64,000 nt of DNA. Source: Thermothielavioides terrestris NRRL 8126 (taxonomy: Eukaryota > Ascomycota > Sordariomycetes > Sordariales > Chaetomiaceae). Shown here piece after piece: positions 34,068 to 46,602 of this stretch. The stretch's first letter is position 1. Each line of letters starts with the position of its first letter. Location: positions 5,552,001-5,616,000 of the forward strand of contig NC_016458.1 of the NCBI RefSeq assembly GCF_000226115.1, given 5' to 3'. A program made the translations under genes and the position numbers. The notes under the pieces were generated by a model that saw nothing but the letters and a program-made list of their open reading frames with translations, was not told where the DNA came from and made no database searches.

Positions 34068-35629
34068 TTAAGCCGACACACCGAGGGCCGAGTTGAACGC
34101 ATCCGCGGCAGCCTGTCCCGAGGCCGCCTGAGCAGCCTGAGATGCCTGCTGGCACGCCTGGACCGTCGCGTCCGAAGCCTTGCAGGTGCTCTGCAGGCGC
34201 TGGCAGGTGAAGTCGGCAATGACCTTGATGTTCAGCGCCGACCCGTGGTTGAAGTCCTTGGTATTCACGTTCTGGAAGCTCTCCTCCTTGCGGCCATCCA
34301 GACCGGCGGCAAACTGAATGGCCGGGCTGCCGCAGCTACCAAAGTCGAGTGCGCCAGCCTGGCGACGGGCGGCGGCCGAGCGGCGGGAGGCGGCCGAGCG
34401 GCGCGCCTTCTTCGCGTTGGCGGCGGCCAGGCACTGGGCTTCCTGGGCATCGCACTGGGCCGTGCCGCCCTGGAGCTGGCCCGAGTTGGCGGCATTGGCG
34501 CAAGCGTTCTTTTGCACAGCGCACGAGCGCTGGATGGCCGCGCCTTCGTTTAGGAAAGTGTCGCCGTTGACCGAGAAAGGGCGGGCCGCGCCGGCGGTGC
34601 TTTCGACCGGGGGCGGGGGACCACCGAGGGAGCCGGTGAAGGTCTGCACATTGACGGTACCGCTGGAAGCTTGGCCGGCGTTGGCAGCAGCACCAGCGTT
34701 GGCACCAGCAGTAGCGTTGGCAGCAGCGCCGGCGCTCGAGGCGCCAGCGGATTGGTTGGCATTAGCGTTGCCTGCTGAACGTGATGTAGTTAGTCTCAAG
34801 ACGCTTCGCTAGTGGGAGGACGTTGTTCACGCACAGGCATCGGCACCAGCTCCGGCATCACTGGCATTGCCAGCTGCGGATCCAGCTCCAGCACCGGAAT
34901 TCACGCCGGCAACGGCAGCCTGGATATCAGCCTCGCTGACCGCAGGGGTGAGGAGGTTCAGGGTGAAAATGCAGCCCTTCGGATCATTCGCGTCGTCGCA
35001 GGTGTTGCCCTTGGCCGTCGGATCACCGATCTAGAGCGAGTTAGCGGCCGAAACCCCTGGATCTCATACTCCGATCTCCGTACCTGGCCAGGGGGGAAAG
35101 TAGCGCTCTGGAGAGCAAGGGTGGGGTCCGCACCGATCGAGGCCAGCGACTTCGCAACAGCCAGCTCGATGTCGGCGTTCTGCGAGGCCTCGGGGGAGGC
35201 AGGGTCCTGGTGCTGCTGGATGCTAGCGATCTCTGGGTTGGTGGCTGTCTCGTTGCAGGTAACGCTGGCCAAGCCGACGCTCCCGGTGTTGCGCTCAAGG
35301 GCGCGGAACAGGATGGCGTTGATCTGTCCGTTGAGGTCGCCAGCGGCCTTGGCGTTGGTAAAGGCCTGGTCGGCGACGATCTGCTGCAGGCAGTCCAGAT
35401 TGGCGACATTCGGGGCGCCCTCCGCAGCAGCTTTGTTGCCCAAGAGAGCAAACACGGCGTCTTGGATCTGGAGAGGATTGTTGAGCTTCAGGGCGGCGTC
35501 GGTGGCGGCGACAATCGCCTGGTGCGAGTGCTCCTGGGGAACCTCGCGCTTTGCCATCTTGCCAAAGAGCGGCAGCTCGCGGGCCGAAGCAACGCCCGCG
35601 AGGGCAACCAAAGCAGTTTCGTACTTCAT
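34068..35629 (-). CDS. Secreted alanine-rich protein of a common fungal extracellular family
   Basis: Three exons (35629-35084, 35030-34835, 34774-34068) give 482 residues. A signal peptide MKYETALVALAGVASA is followed by REVPQEHSHQAIV after a short insert. Family segments include DCLQQIVADQAFTNAKAAGD, LFRALERNTGSVGLASVTC, NPEIASIQQHQDPASPEA and GDPTAKGNTCDDANDPKGC. An Ala/Gly/Asn-rich spacer leads to TFTGSLGGPPPPVES, GDTFLNEGAAIQRSCAVQ and paired cysteines near the C-terminus. Such proteins are widespread in filamentous ascomycetes, often misannotated as 'ribosomal protein s17' or 'circumsporozoite protein', and are thought to be cell-wall or secreted. No enzymatic residues can be named. A dibasic-rich stretch KKARRSAASRRSAAARR may be a processing site. 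Introns are 53 and 60 nt. Confidence 0.82.
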
Positions 35630-38431
35630 CGTGTCGTAAAGCTTCGTAGCGATCGACGCAGCGTAAACAGAGGGACAAGAACACAGAAAGGCCCGGCCTA
35701 GAGAAGAGAAGGATCAAACTAAAAGAATGTCAAGAAAAGGACAAGTTCACAGAACTGTAAAGAATGTAAAGTGAAGCTGAAGGAGCGTGGGGAGAGGAGG
35801 AACCATTCAGGTTTGCGGAACGAGCTAGGTGGTTTATATGCGGTGCAAGGACGACAGATACCAGGGGCCGAGGCTGGAAATGCCGGCAGCGCTGGGCATG
35901 GCGTCTCATGATGCGCTTGGATGACATTGGACCCCGGAATTCCCATCTCGTCGTTACCCGCAAGGCGCGTTCCTGTCGATCCGAGAGAGCGGGAGACATG
36001 GGCGCCAGGCAGTCCCTGTCGAGAGGGTGGGTGAGACAGAGCCGTTCCCCTGGACGAGGGACGCCGGGAAGGCTGGGCTCCGGAAGGAGGCGCTCATCAA
36101 GGGTTGTGCCAATATGCTCAGCCATTGGGCGAGGCCTGGCGCTCTGGGGTCGCTTCAGCGCGGGGAAGGGCCATGCCTCGCGTGTGTGTCGTTCCACACC
36201 CCGTGTCTGAAGGCATTATCGTCTAGCGAACTGTTGCACGCAGCCCCTGTCCGTCCCTGCCCTGCACTGGCCATTTCCAGACGTCACTCCTTGGAAGCCC
36301 TGCAACAGATCGTACCGCTGGAGAAAGAGTTCCCTTCCAACCGTCAACATGGCGTTTACAACGGCCCAGGTAACCTAGGCAACGAGGCAATCATGACGTT
36401 GATGATCCAACCGTCAATACTGCCGTTGGCGCGACCATAACGTTAGTTCGCGTCCCAGGCAAAAACCACGACCTAGGGAGCCAGCGAGAGCTGGGCGCAC
36501 GCCAAGGCAGCTGGTGCCTGGCGATCGAGAGGCCGAACTGGGAAGGCACGGAAGACGGCGTGATACCCGCTCGGCCGCGACAAACCGATTGGAGTGAGCA
36601 GTGACTCCCGTGTAGGCGAGCATCGCGTACCGCTTAAGGTAGGTCGATGCATGAAACAACATCGCGCTGGCGGATGCCATCAGATCAGACGAGCCATGCC
36701 ACACTGCACGTCTCAGCTCCCACGGCGCCCTGGCAGGAGCCGCATGCAAGATGGCAGGCGAGATCGCCGGCAGCCAATGGGGGACGCTGCCGAAAGTTAG
36801 TTCGCCCTGCAGGGGCCAAGATACAGGGGTCTTGAGTGGCAGGGGTCTCGCCCCTGTCGCCTCCATGGAATCGCGCTAAACGTCACCGCGCTGCACACAG
36901 GCAAGCGAGGAGGACTCGCCTGCCAGTATCTCTCTCGAGATGGATCTAGGAGTTCTTGTTCCCTTCTGCTACACTACCGGCTGCGCTGTTGCGTGTTGCG
37001 TAACTCGAGGCGCCAGCCGAGTCAGCTGGAAAATTCTCCACACGAAACAGAATCTTTGTCTTCCCTCTGCCATCTCGCGTCCTGGCCCTGATGCTGTCTC
37101 TTGGGCTGGAAGCGGGGCGACGACTCAAGGGATCGAACATCAGACGAAACAAGATGAGCAAGGTTCGGGTTGACGGCCAGTTTGGCCGGTGATCGCCCTG
37201 GCCTACCCGTTCAGCTGCTCTTTCTGCTCTTAGAAAGGACTTTGTGGATCGATACCGATTCGCTTTGGCAACAGACTCCGATCTCCGGACGATCAGGTAG
37301 CTAGCACCTTACAACAACATGATATTCCGGAGTGTCTTGTTGCTAGATGGCGCTTTTTTCTAGCTGTCGAGTTTCGTCGGCGGTTCATGCCTTTGGTACC
37401 CCTCTCGACTTCCCGTGTGCATGATGGCGTCGATATCTCAGACTCGGCCGGTGGCATAAAAAGCCCGTTGTTTTGTCCTTTTCAGATCTAAAGATGACCA
37501 CCAGATCCCAACAGCGAGGCGAGGAGAAGCCATCCAAATCCCAGTGCCCCAATGCATGAGACAAGCTCATAGCATGACGCCTGCTGAGTCTCGGGCCAGC
37601 AGCGTGCATGAACTCCTGCACCGTACGGTTTCTTCCAAACTGGACTCGGCTCGAGCGGACGTCATCTGAACCAAATGTATGATCGACATATAAGGTTGAA
37701 TCCGAGGACCAGCGTCCGAGGGGTCATGATGCGAGCGGCCGATATCTCAATGCGCTATGAGATCTCGATCTGGGTCCTTCGCACGACCTTCAATCGGCAG
37801 ATAGTGTACAGTACCGCCGTGAAGACACCTGCCTCGTACATGAGACCCGTGCTCTGTGCTACAGTCCCTGAGCGATGAGGCCGCAACCAAAGTTGATGGA
37901 GTTTGACTTTCCGGCAGCGGCTATCCCAGCTTTGCCATATCGACTGGCTACTGGCCGCAAGTGGGAGATCACGGGCCAAGCTGTTTGTCCTCAGTTCCCC
38001 GGTAACACAATTGTAATCACCGGTCCATCACGCAAATCCGTTCTTCCTGACCTCTCGTTTACCTGGGTGGCCTCGTAGGATGAGCACGGCCGAACCAAGG
38101 AACACGCCGTCCATCACCGATCGGCCGTGCTGGATGACACCAAAAGGTGGGATCACGTTTGCTTCAGCACAACTGTTTCGGTTGAGTCTTGTCTTTTGTA
38201 CAACTTGGCACTGGCTAGAGAACAAGGTCTAGAGAGAGAAAAGACCGGATAGGAAATGCGCCCAAACTCATGCAGCAGTCAGGCTTGCTCCGCGGTGTAT
38301 GGTCTATCAACGGCCGCTGCAACTGGAAACACTGCAACGCGCTCTTTTGCTTCGCCCAAACCCCGTGCTGTACTAATACACCCCCTCTTGTCTGTCTGTC
38401 CGTGTTGCTCTGCGTAGAGCTTTGGGCGTCT
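35630..38431. other. 2.8-kb gene-free region
   Basis: One of three unusually long empty intervals. A TATA-like element for the secreted-protein gene lies at 35833-35840. Open frames such as 36414-36866 and 38270-39082 have no domains or overlap real genes. No repeats or transposon motifs were recognised by eye. Confidence 0.45.
35833..35840 (-). promoter_or_regulatory. TATA-like box (CATATAAA)
   Basis: CATATAAA on the minus strand, about 205 bp upstream of the ATG of the secreted Ala-rich protein. Reasonable for a strongly expressed fungal gene with a long leader; not tested. Confidence 0.45.
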
Positions 38432-39440
38432 TTAACCAACAACCAGCTTGCCCTCCTCGGGGAAGTCGTACTGGGGAATCTCGAGGTTCAGAGGGGCGGG
38501 TCCTTTCCTGATACGGCCCGAGATATCGTAGTGGGAACCGTGGCAGGGGCAGAACCAGCCGCCGAAATCGCCAGCCTCGCCGATGGGCACGCAGCCCAAG
38601 TGTGTGCAGACGCCTGGTTTTCGCACAGTCAGTCCACGGCGTCCCCTCTCGCAGCAAGGATTAGCAATAACATACCAAGCATGACGAGCCACTCCGGCTT
38701 CTTGACACGCTCCTCGTCGCTCTGGGGGTCTCTTAATGAGGCAACGTTGACGCTGTTGGCCTCTTCGATCTCGGCGGCAGTGCGGTGGCGGATGAAGACG
38801 GGCTTGCCTCTCCACTTGATAATGACCTGCAGGACCTCTGCGTCAGCTATACCCGCGGCACACTGTCGCCCTCCGAACGGGAACCGTCAATATCCTTACG
38901 TTCTTGCCCTCGGGAATGGCATTGAGGTCGACCTCGACCTTGGCCATGGCCAAGACATCAGCGGAAGCGGACATGTTGACGAGGAACTCTGTTGCACACA
39001 CGCTTCGTCAGCACTTTTTGCTCGATCCCACCGCCATCACCGCCACCGCCCTTTCGCCCCCCACCTCCAAAATGTCCCCTAAGCCCAATTGCCCCCAATT
39101 ACCTAGCAAAACGAAAGAAAAAAAGCATAAACCCACCCTGAATCGTCGACTTGGCCCCCGCAGCCGAGATGGCGCCGAGCGCGCCGACCATAAAGTACGA
39201 AAACAGCGCATTGCTGCTGGAGGACCCCTTGGCCATGTACTTGGAGAAGTCGGGCACCTTGCTGGTCCTGCTCTCGCCGCGGAAGGGGCTCTCGAAGGTC
39301 GAGGAGGCGGCGGCGTCGCGCAGCGCGGGCGTCGAGCTCACGGCCCGGATCGCCGTCGTTGTGGTAGCCGTCGTTGTCGCCATCGGTAGCCGGACGGCGG
39401 ACCGCGCGAGCGCGCGTGACATGGTCGTGAGGGGCGCCAT
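38432..39440 (-). CDS. rip1: Rieske iron-sulphur subunit of the cytochrome bc1 complex
   Basis: Four exons (39440-39137, 38988-38900, 38826-38676, 38613-38432) give 241 residues. An Arg/Ser/Thr-rich mitochondrial presequence precedes [19 protein letters not shown] and a single membrane anchor ([20 protein letters not shown]). The hinge [20 protein letters not shown] follows. The soluble head carries the 2Fe-2S ligand boxes [11 protein letters not shown] and [19 protein letters not shown], each supplying one Cys and one His, plus the disulphide cysteines. It transfers electrons from ubiquinol to cytochrome c1 in complex III of the inner membrane. It is nearly identical in outline to the Neurospora protein (fes-1). 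Tandem with and 502 bp downstream of the DDB1 gene, same strand. Confidence 0.97.
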
Positions 39441-39942
39441 TGTGGCAGTGGCGAGCGAGGAGAGAGAAGGGCGCAGGGAGCGGAGATTGCCGTCGCTTTG
39501 CGGTATCCGCGCCGGAGGTTTGTCGGGTGGTGTTGTCGTTGCTGTCGACGCCGAGTTCCCGGACTGAGGTTTTTCAGGAAAGGCGCTGTTTCTGGGCCGA
39601 GCAACCGGTTTCCACAATTCCCGGCGCCGAACTGGGCCAGAATGGAAGCTGTTGCGGCCTGAGGCAGGGGCGAAATTGGCCAATTACCTGGGCGCTGATT
39701 GGGCGTTGGCTGCTCCGGCTTCTCCCGCAGGGCTTGGCAGCTGCTAACTTGTCGAGCCATCGAACCACTGTGTCACTTCCAGGATGGCCATCGCCACACA
39801 ACGCTGGACCCTGACAGTTTTGCTCTACACTACCGGGTGCACCACCGCAAGAGCCACGGGAGGCGGCAATTGCCCCAGAAAAAAACTTTATTTCAACTCC
39901 GGGGTCAAATGACTCTTTCAGATCATTCCCAAACCGAACCCG
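39441..39942. other. Promoter region of the Rieske gene / 3' region of DDB1
   Basis: About 500 bp, no coding feature recognised. Confidence 0.5.
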
Positions 39943-42900
39943 TCAGTGCATGCGCCGGAGTTCCTCTACCAGATTCCGCATGTCCTCGACCGTGGGACCC
40001 AGGCCCTGGCAAATGACCTCCTGAGTTGCCTCATCCACGTCCAGAAAACGCTCAAGCAGCTCCCCGTCTATAAACCGGAAGGGCCCGTCTCCCTCCCGCT
40101 CCGCATTCCGGAATGCCCTGTACGTCCTGAACTCAATGCCGCCAGCCGTCTTGATGACATCAGCCAGCTTCGCCTGGAACCGGAGGAGTAAATCCTGGGC
40201 GTGTGGCACAACCGTTGCGAACATGTAGATGCCGCCCTCAACCTGCCATTGTCCTGTATTAGCAAAACGACGCTCATTCATTCCGAAGAGACTTTCGCCG
40301 CATCGTAGACTCACCGTCCCCAAAAACGCCTTTGGCACGACAATCGCCCCTGGCGTCGTCTCCACCTCGATTCCTCTTATCCTGTTCACCATCTCCCCCA
40401 GATTCATCTCGCTCGTCACCTCCATCCGCTTCTTATCCTCGGCCGTCACACCCTCCAGGTTTTGCCTCAACACCATCAAGTTGCCCTGCGCGTCCGCCTC
40501 AAGCCAGCTATCATCTTGGACGTGGCTCACCGCCGTAGCCCAGACGCTCCCAAAGTGCCTTGCCTTTTCCACCAGCTTCGCCTCCCCCCTCTTACTACTG
40601 GGGCCGGCGGCGCCCGTCTCGTCGGCCCCGGCGGGGACGAACTCGACCAGCGCGACCGACTTCATCAGGTCGGCCACGGCGATCGTGTTGCCCCGGACGC
40701 ACAGCTCGACCGGGTACGTCGAGGGCCGGTACGAGGCCAGCCGGGTCAGCTCGGCGGTCGTGCTGGAGGTCTCCTCGTAGCGGCAGACGACGACGGTCTT
40801 GGTCAGGCCGGCGACGATCTTGCCGTCGTCCATGACCGCGAGGCAGCGGCACGCGCCCTTGAGCTCGTGGCTCAGCACCAGGTACGGGTTGCGGTCGGCG
40901 TCGACGCCGAAGACCAGGATGCGCCCGCGCGCGTCCGTGCCGGCGCCCAGGTCCGGGTCCGCCAGGTAGCTGGTGCCGACGAGGAAGCGCTCGGCCGGCG
41001 CGCCGTACGAGTCCGGCAGCTCGGCGCGCACGACGCACTCGACCAGCTCGGTGTAGGAGGGCGAGCCGAGCGGGAAAGACCGGCCGACGCGGTCGAAGAT
41101 GATCTCGTCGACGAGCTTGAAGGATGACTGCACGACCTCCTCGCCGGCCACCAGGTCGCGCTTGATGCAGCCGAGACCGAAGACTTTTTCCCGGGGCGAG
41201 TAGGCGATCCGCCGGACCATCTCGCCCATCTGCAGCGGCTTCACGTGCGTGCGTCGCTCGCGGTCGATCTGGGAGATTCGGATCTGCGCGTCCGTGGCCA
41301 GGACGATGCAGTCGGGGAAGGCCTCGGTGTCGAAGGGGCAGATGTAGGTTGCTTCTTCGGCCGTGACGGCCGAGTAGACTATCCTCCCCTCGGAGCCGTA
41401 AATCAGGCTGGGATGCTCAGTTGTGGCGAAGATGCTGAAGATGCCGTCGGGCTGCGGGAGGAGGTGAAACCGGGCCTGCCGCATGCCCAAGATGACGCGT
41501 TTCCTCCCTGACAGGGCCAGGTCTTTGGAGACGTTGAAGGTGACGACATTGCCGTCTTGCATGGCAACGAATAGCGTAGGCCCGGACGCGCTGGGCGGGA
41601 GCATCTGGACGAGGGCGAGATCGCGAGGGATGGAGGCGTCGTCCTTGGATGTTCGGAGCGACTCTCCATGGATGGGTTCTAGAGTGTGAAGGTCAATGAT
41701 GGACACTGTGCCGGATGTCCAGAAGCCGACCACGCCGACGTCGTCCAGCCCGGGCGCGACATGGATGCAAGCAACCTGGTCCTGCTGATTCATGTCCTTC
41801 GCCTGGACGGTTTGAAAGTCGTTGGCTATGCTCAGTGACACAAGCTCCGTACCGCCCACAGACAGCAAGAGCCAGCGCGGGTTTGCGGATGCGCTGATGA
41901 TAGTCCGCTCCCCTTCTGGCGCCCACGATGCTATCGTGACCCCGCTTTCGGCGTCGAGAAGGCTGGCAGCCGCTGGCGTAACTTGTAGGAGCTGCCCCTT
42001 CGGTAGATTCATCGCTAATAGTGTCTGCTGATCGAATGTCATCCCGGAGAAAGATTCTACCTCCTCAACATCGCCGTGAGAGTCAAATTTGAACACGCGG
42101 GTCTCGGTCAGGAACGACACCGCCAGAGTATCGGTCTTGGGAGACCCGTAAGATGAGAGGGGAAAGAGCCCCCGGCAGTGCTCCAGGTCGGCGAGGATGC
42201 CCACGTCCTCCAGGCCAACGCCACTTCGCACGCTTCGGAGCGTCCCATCCTTGTGTACGCCGCTGCAAGTGACGATGCGGGCCTGGCCAGATGAGTACTC
42301 ATTTGCAAGCTGGCCCTCGTCCCCGCGGTTGCCCAAGTCCATGATCTCAAAGTCTAGGATCGGACCGATGTTCGGGAGGGTCTGAACGAGTTGCACGAGT
42401 TGTCTGGCATCGTCATTTTCTAGGTCCAGACGGAACAACTGGCTGTCACCGTAGTGAGACGCAACGAACAATAGGTTATCGCCGAGATACACCAGGTTGC
42501 TCGCGCGCGACGTCTTTCCGATCCGGTTCACGATCATGCCCGTCACCACCACGTCCTCCGTCTCCAGAGTGAGGAGATGCAGGTTTCCATAGTCGTCGGC
42601 CAGGAAGTAGTGCTTCACATCGTACTCGGCCCATGCGACAAAGATGGAGGCCTCGGTGAGAGCGGACTCGACGGTGGTCTTGGTGACTTCGTCGATGTAC
42701 AGCAGCCGCGTCTCGCCCACCACGATCAGGCCGCCGATGTGCGCCTTGGCCGACTCCACGTTTCGGACGTTGTGCCGCTTGACCTGCTCCTCGACCTTCC
42801 GCACGGGTATCAGCATGGAGGCGCTGGGGTCGTGGATCTCTGCATCGATCTCCCTATCCCGATTGGGATCGAACCGCGAGAGCTCGGTATTCCGGTCGTC

Positions 42901-43578
42901 CGATGTCAGCCGGTAGGTGGCCAGTTGGGCGTCGCTCGAGTCGGCTCGACTCTGGTAGAGCAAGGCGATCTTCGGGTGCCCTGTTTCGGTGTAGAGGAAG
43001 GTGCTCGCCTTGATGAACAGCTCCGAGAGTCGCACCTGGCCCATCCAGTCGAGCACCGTCGCCGTGTTCTTCCTGTTCCCCAACCGCAGGATGGTCAACA
43101 CCCCCTCCCACAGGTGCATGGCCAGAAACCTGCCCGACGGGTCGACCAAACATCGGTCCTGGCTCTGCGAGTCTCGCATGTGTCGCTCGCCAGGATCATT
43201 GAACGGATTTATTGTGTCTAGTTGTGAGGTTTCTGGGTTCCACGCTAGCGTGAAGTACTCGAACCGGTCGGTGCCAACAAACAGGAGGTCGGTTCTCGCA
43301 TCTTTCGGGCGGAGCTTCTGGAGGATGGCAATCGTGCCGTTCACGACCTTGGAGTGGACGAGGTTCAGCAAGCCGTCACGAAGCCGCCATATCTCTAATC
43401 GGTTCGCCCTTCTAAGCACGGGATGTCAGAGTTCATAGTTTGGACCAAAGGCGGGTGAGGTGCTGGCGAGCTCGGGATCTTACGCAAGCACTAGGCTCTC
43501 TTCCTCGTCCGACAGGAGTTGGCTATACAGAGCGTGCCGCGCGCTGCTGGGCCGGTGGATGGGTGCTATGTAGGCCAT
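39943..43578 (-). CDS. ddb1: DDB1 homologue (CUL4 ubiquitin-ligase adaptor)
   Basis: Three exons (43578-43484, 43411-40315, 40242-39943) give 1163 residues, the expected size. The start MAYIAPIHRPSSARHALYSQ and first splice into ARANRLEIWRLRDGLLNLVH are typical of DDB1. Later landmarks are FTLAWNPETSQLDTINPF, LVYLGDNLLFVASHYGDSQL, LDFEIMDLGNRGDEGQL, RIVTCSGVHKDGTLRSVRSG, RFLVGTSYLADPD, FGSVWATAVSHVQDDSWL and the C-terminal helical domain ending LGPTVEDMRNLVEEL. DDB1 is a triple beta-propeller that links CUL4 to substrate receptors. In Neurospora it is DIM-8, part of the DIM-5/-7/-9 CUL4-DDB1 complex for H3K9 methylation, besides UV-damage repair. The 72-nt intron at 40314-40243 is stop-free and in frame, but its removal restores FLGTVEGGIYMFATVV. 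Confidence 0.95.
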
Positions 43579-46500
43579 GTCGGCGGAGAATGGCTACAGT
43601 GACGGCTGGGGAATAGAACCAGCTGTTGGCGGTCACATTCGTCAAAGTCGGGGCTCAGAGCTCCCTGGGTTGAGGTGGAATTCCGAGTGATGCAATGTCG
43701 GAGATAATGGAGGTACTGTGCACTACCTAGCGCTCAGTTGCACGCTCCCGCTGTCTTTCAGCGGCCCCGCCGAATCCGGACCCCGCATCTGTGTCGCGTG
43801 GGGCAGTTGGGTAGCGTTATCCAATCAACAACCAAAGCACCTAGGGAGCTGTGGTCTGGGGCGGGCTGTTTTAGGTGCCCCGTCCCGCAGTGCTGGGACA
43901 GCTACCAGGGAGGCTAAAAACGACGCCAACGGGCACTTCGACACTGAGAAAACAGATCCATTGCTCGTCTCCAGCAATTTCCTAGGCCAGGTCTTGGCGG
44001 TCGTCTCTTCCTCAGTCGTGTTCGCAAGGTATAATTTAATTGACTTTTAGTTATCTCCACCAACACTGCTGCTTCACCTTGTGCATGCCCCCCTACAGCA
44101 TACGCTTGAACCCAGTGGAAGTGCCCCCGTGAGCAATGTCCGGAATACCGCACGCTCCACGCTCAAGCATCAGCGACTCAAAGAATAGCAGCTTGTTTCC
44201 TCGCATGCCCAGCAGCATCCCGAGATTGCAATGAAGAGAGGCATCGTTCGAAACCTGGAGACAGTCTACCTAATCTCTAGGTGCGAATACGTACTGTGGG
44301 AGCTGAAGTATGTGCCCAGGCACGTGAGGTTTGGCTATATACCAACGATCGAGACCAGTCGGTCCCCCATACAATATGTCGCAAGGTACCCTTTGACTTG
44401 TCTTGCACAGGAAGCAGTGCGGTGGCACTTGAGACAATCCTTAGACTCCGGTTGCCACGCGTTATGGGAAGCAAACACGCCTTTTTTTCCCCCTCTTTTT
44501 TCTTTCTTTCTTTCTTTTTTTTCCCTTTTTTTCTTTTTTTTATTTTTTTCTTTTTTTTTTAGGTTAGTTCGTCTTGCCTTCTCTTTTTCCAAGTTGTCGC
44601 CTCCGTATTCTAGTGACTCCGGACTTTACTCATGCCTTCGTATTCCTCCTCCTCTCCTCCTCTTCCTTCCCTTGAAGAAAGTATGGGTAGGTGATGGAGT
44701 GAGCCAGGCTCAATACGTACTCCGTAGCCTAGATGGCTCACGTAGCAGAGATTACTGGCAACCGAGACATCTGGGCTAGGCCATTGATTGTTCTTTGTGT
44801 CTTGGGAACTGAACGTTACTCCGTGAGGAATCTGAATGGAATGGTTAGAAGGGAGGTGGTGCCTCTTGGGGAAGGTAGCAGCCGCTGTACCTTAAGGTTG
44901 GATGGCGGCGGTACTTGACTCCGCCTTGGATTACGCAAACCAACATGTCCAGCGTTGGTACGGATGACAGCTGAATCGAGGGACAGGTGTTGGACTACTC
45001 GACGGGGTTGCCTTGGCGTGCTTGGATTGCATGCACCTGCACCTCGAGAAGGGAATGTTCCGGTTTCTTGCGTCAATCACGAGCATATCATACGGCCGCT
45101 ACAAATAATATCCAACATGAAGGTGACATGGGCTTGGCTAGGCGGCTCAAGTCAACGCGCGCAGCAACTCAGGCTGAATGCTCGAGAGGACACCGATACC
45201 GTGGCCCCGGGTCTTCGAGATATATTACCGAGATTCTCAACCAGCGGTCTCAGGAACCCCGTCTTCTCCATCCGTCTGTCGAGCTCAAGGACTCCAATTC
45301 CGATCTTCTCAGAGCCAAAATCCCGCTGAAACTGGTAGGTGTCACCGCTTGCATTGGCTTACGAAGTGACAGGCTATGTCCAGCCAACCGTGACCAGCCA
45401 CCCTCACCTAGTCAAAAAAATGTGAACACGCACGCCAACAGATTCCCATCCGGGATACAGAGCTCTGGAGATTTGGTCACACCGGCTCACAGACACCACT
45501 GGCTGCAGAGCAAAATGGGAGCGTCCAATGGCCGGCGCCAGCGGCACAGTCCTATGTGGCACATGCCGAGGCATTCCGTAAGCATTCCCCAATAGTAATA
45601 TGTACTGTTCTGGGAGGTTGGGTAGGAGCGCGCTAGTGCATGGCCACGAGCTTTCGAGACAGTCATGTGGGAACCTGCTGTTGCACTAAAGTTTGGAAAG
45701 CGGAAGGTAGTAATAATAAACGCATGGAGATGGGGAAGAAGAATGGAGACTAACCTCGGTTATGAACGGATAGAACTCTACTATCAAGCGGGCAAAACCC
45801 AGCGCTCAGCATTGAGCGGCCAAGCCGTTCTCTGTGGACGGTTCTTGTAGACAATCTCTTGTTGTGTCACAAGAGCCGTTGGTCTGGATGTCCTCAGATT
45901 CGCAACTGGTTCGAGCCTGCGGCTCTGCAAGTTCGCTTAAGCCGACAAGTCCGTGTCATACGTGCTCACAAGGTCCCTGCGCCGGGTGGCTGAGGCTGAC
46001 ACCCTCGGCTCCCAGCAAGTCTTACTCCCGGCCAAGGACGCAGGTGCGTATGGTTCTGGGTCTCCTCTCAATGCCACGAGTCCGCTGGCAGGGTTGACGG
46101 AGTCTAACCGCCAATACGCGGGAGTCTCGATCGCGCCTTTTGCGTAAAAGGGGTGTGAGAGCATGACATACAACGGGGCCTCGTGATTCCCTCCAGTCCC
46201 TCCCAGTGCGATGTTTGCCGCCGCCAGAGCGCTTTTCCAATCTTGGATCTGGATGAAAAGCTCTGAAAACGGTGCGCAGGTAGGTTGACGTGGATGGCGG
46301 GTTCCCTTTGAGGCTTGTCTCGGTTACGAGAGGGAACATGGAGCCAATGCTTGACCTTATGTCAAACAATGAATGTCCAACGGAGAGCTTGCTGCGACGC
46401 TGGGACGGCGCCTTAAAGGCGAGTGGCTTATGGCATCTCAGCCCAAGAACTTGAGGACAACTTGAAGTGCCCTGGGATGGATTTAATTACGACCTAATTT

Positions 46501-46602
46501 GCCCCTTTTCTTCTTTCAGTCTCCCCCTTTTCACGCTCAACATCATACTTTCCCTTATTTCCTTCATATTCAAGTCCAGATCTCAACAGTCTCTCTCCGG
46601 CA
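43579..46602. other. 3-kb gene-free region with a polypyrimidine tract
   Basis: Divergent spacer between DDB1 and the esterase. A C/T-rich tract with T runs lies at 44480-44562. The longest frame (44987-45595) has no recognisable domain. Nothing else could be supported. Confidence 0.45.
44480..44562. repeat. Polypyrimidine (T-rich) low-complexity tract
   Basis: Composed almost wholly of T with C, including a TTTC repeat section around 44501-44518 and T runs up to ten bases. Confidence 0.85.

Noticed and set aside
40462..41127. 221-residue plus-strand frame
   Set aside because: Antisense to DDB1 and without domain features.
44987..45595. 202-residue plus-strand frame in the DDB1-esterase gap
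   Set aside because: No recognisable domain, no signal peptide and no splice-supported extension; chance cannot be excluded.
45900..45925. GGTTCGAGCC sequence resembling a tRNA T-arm
   Set aside because: Flanks do not form the T stem and no D-arm or acceptor stem can be found.
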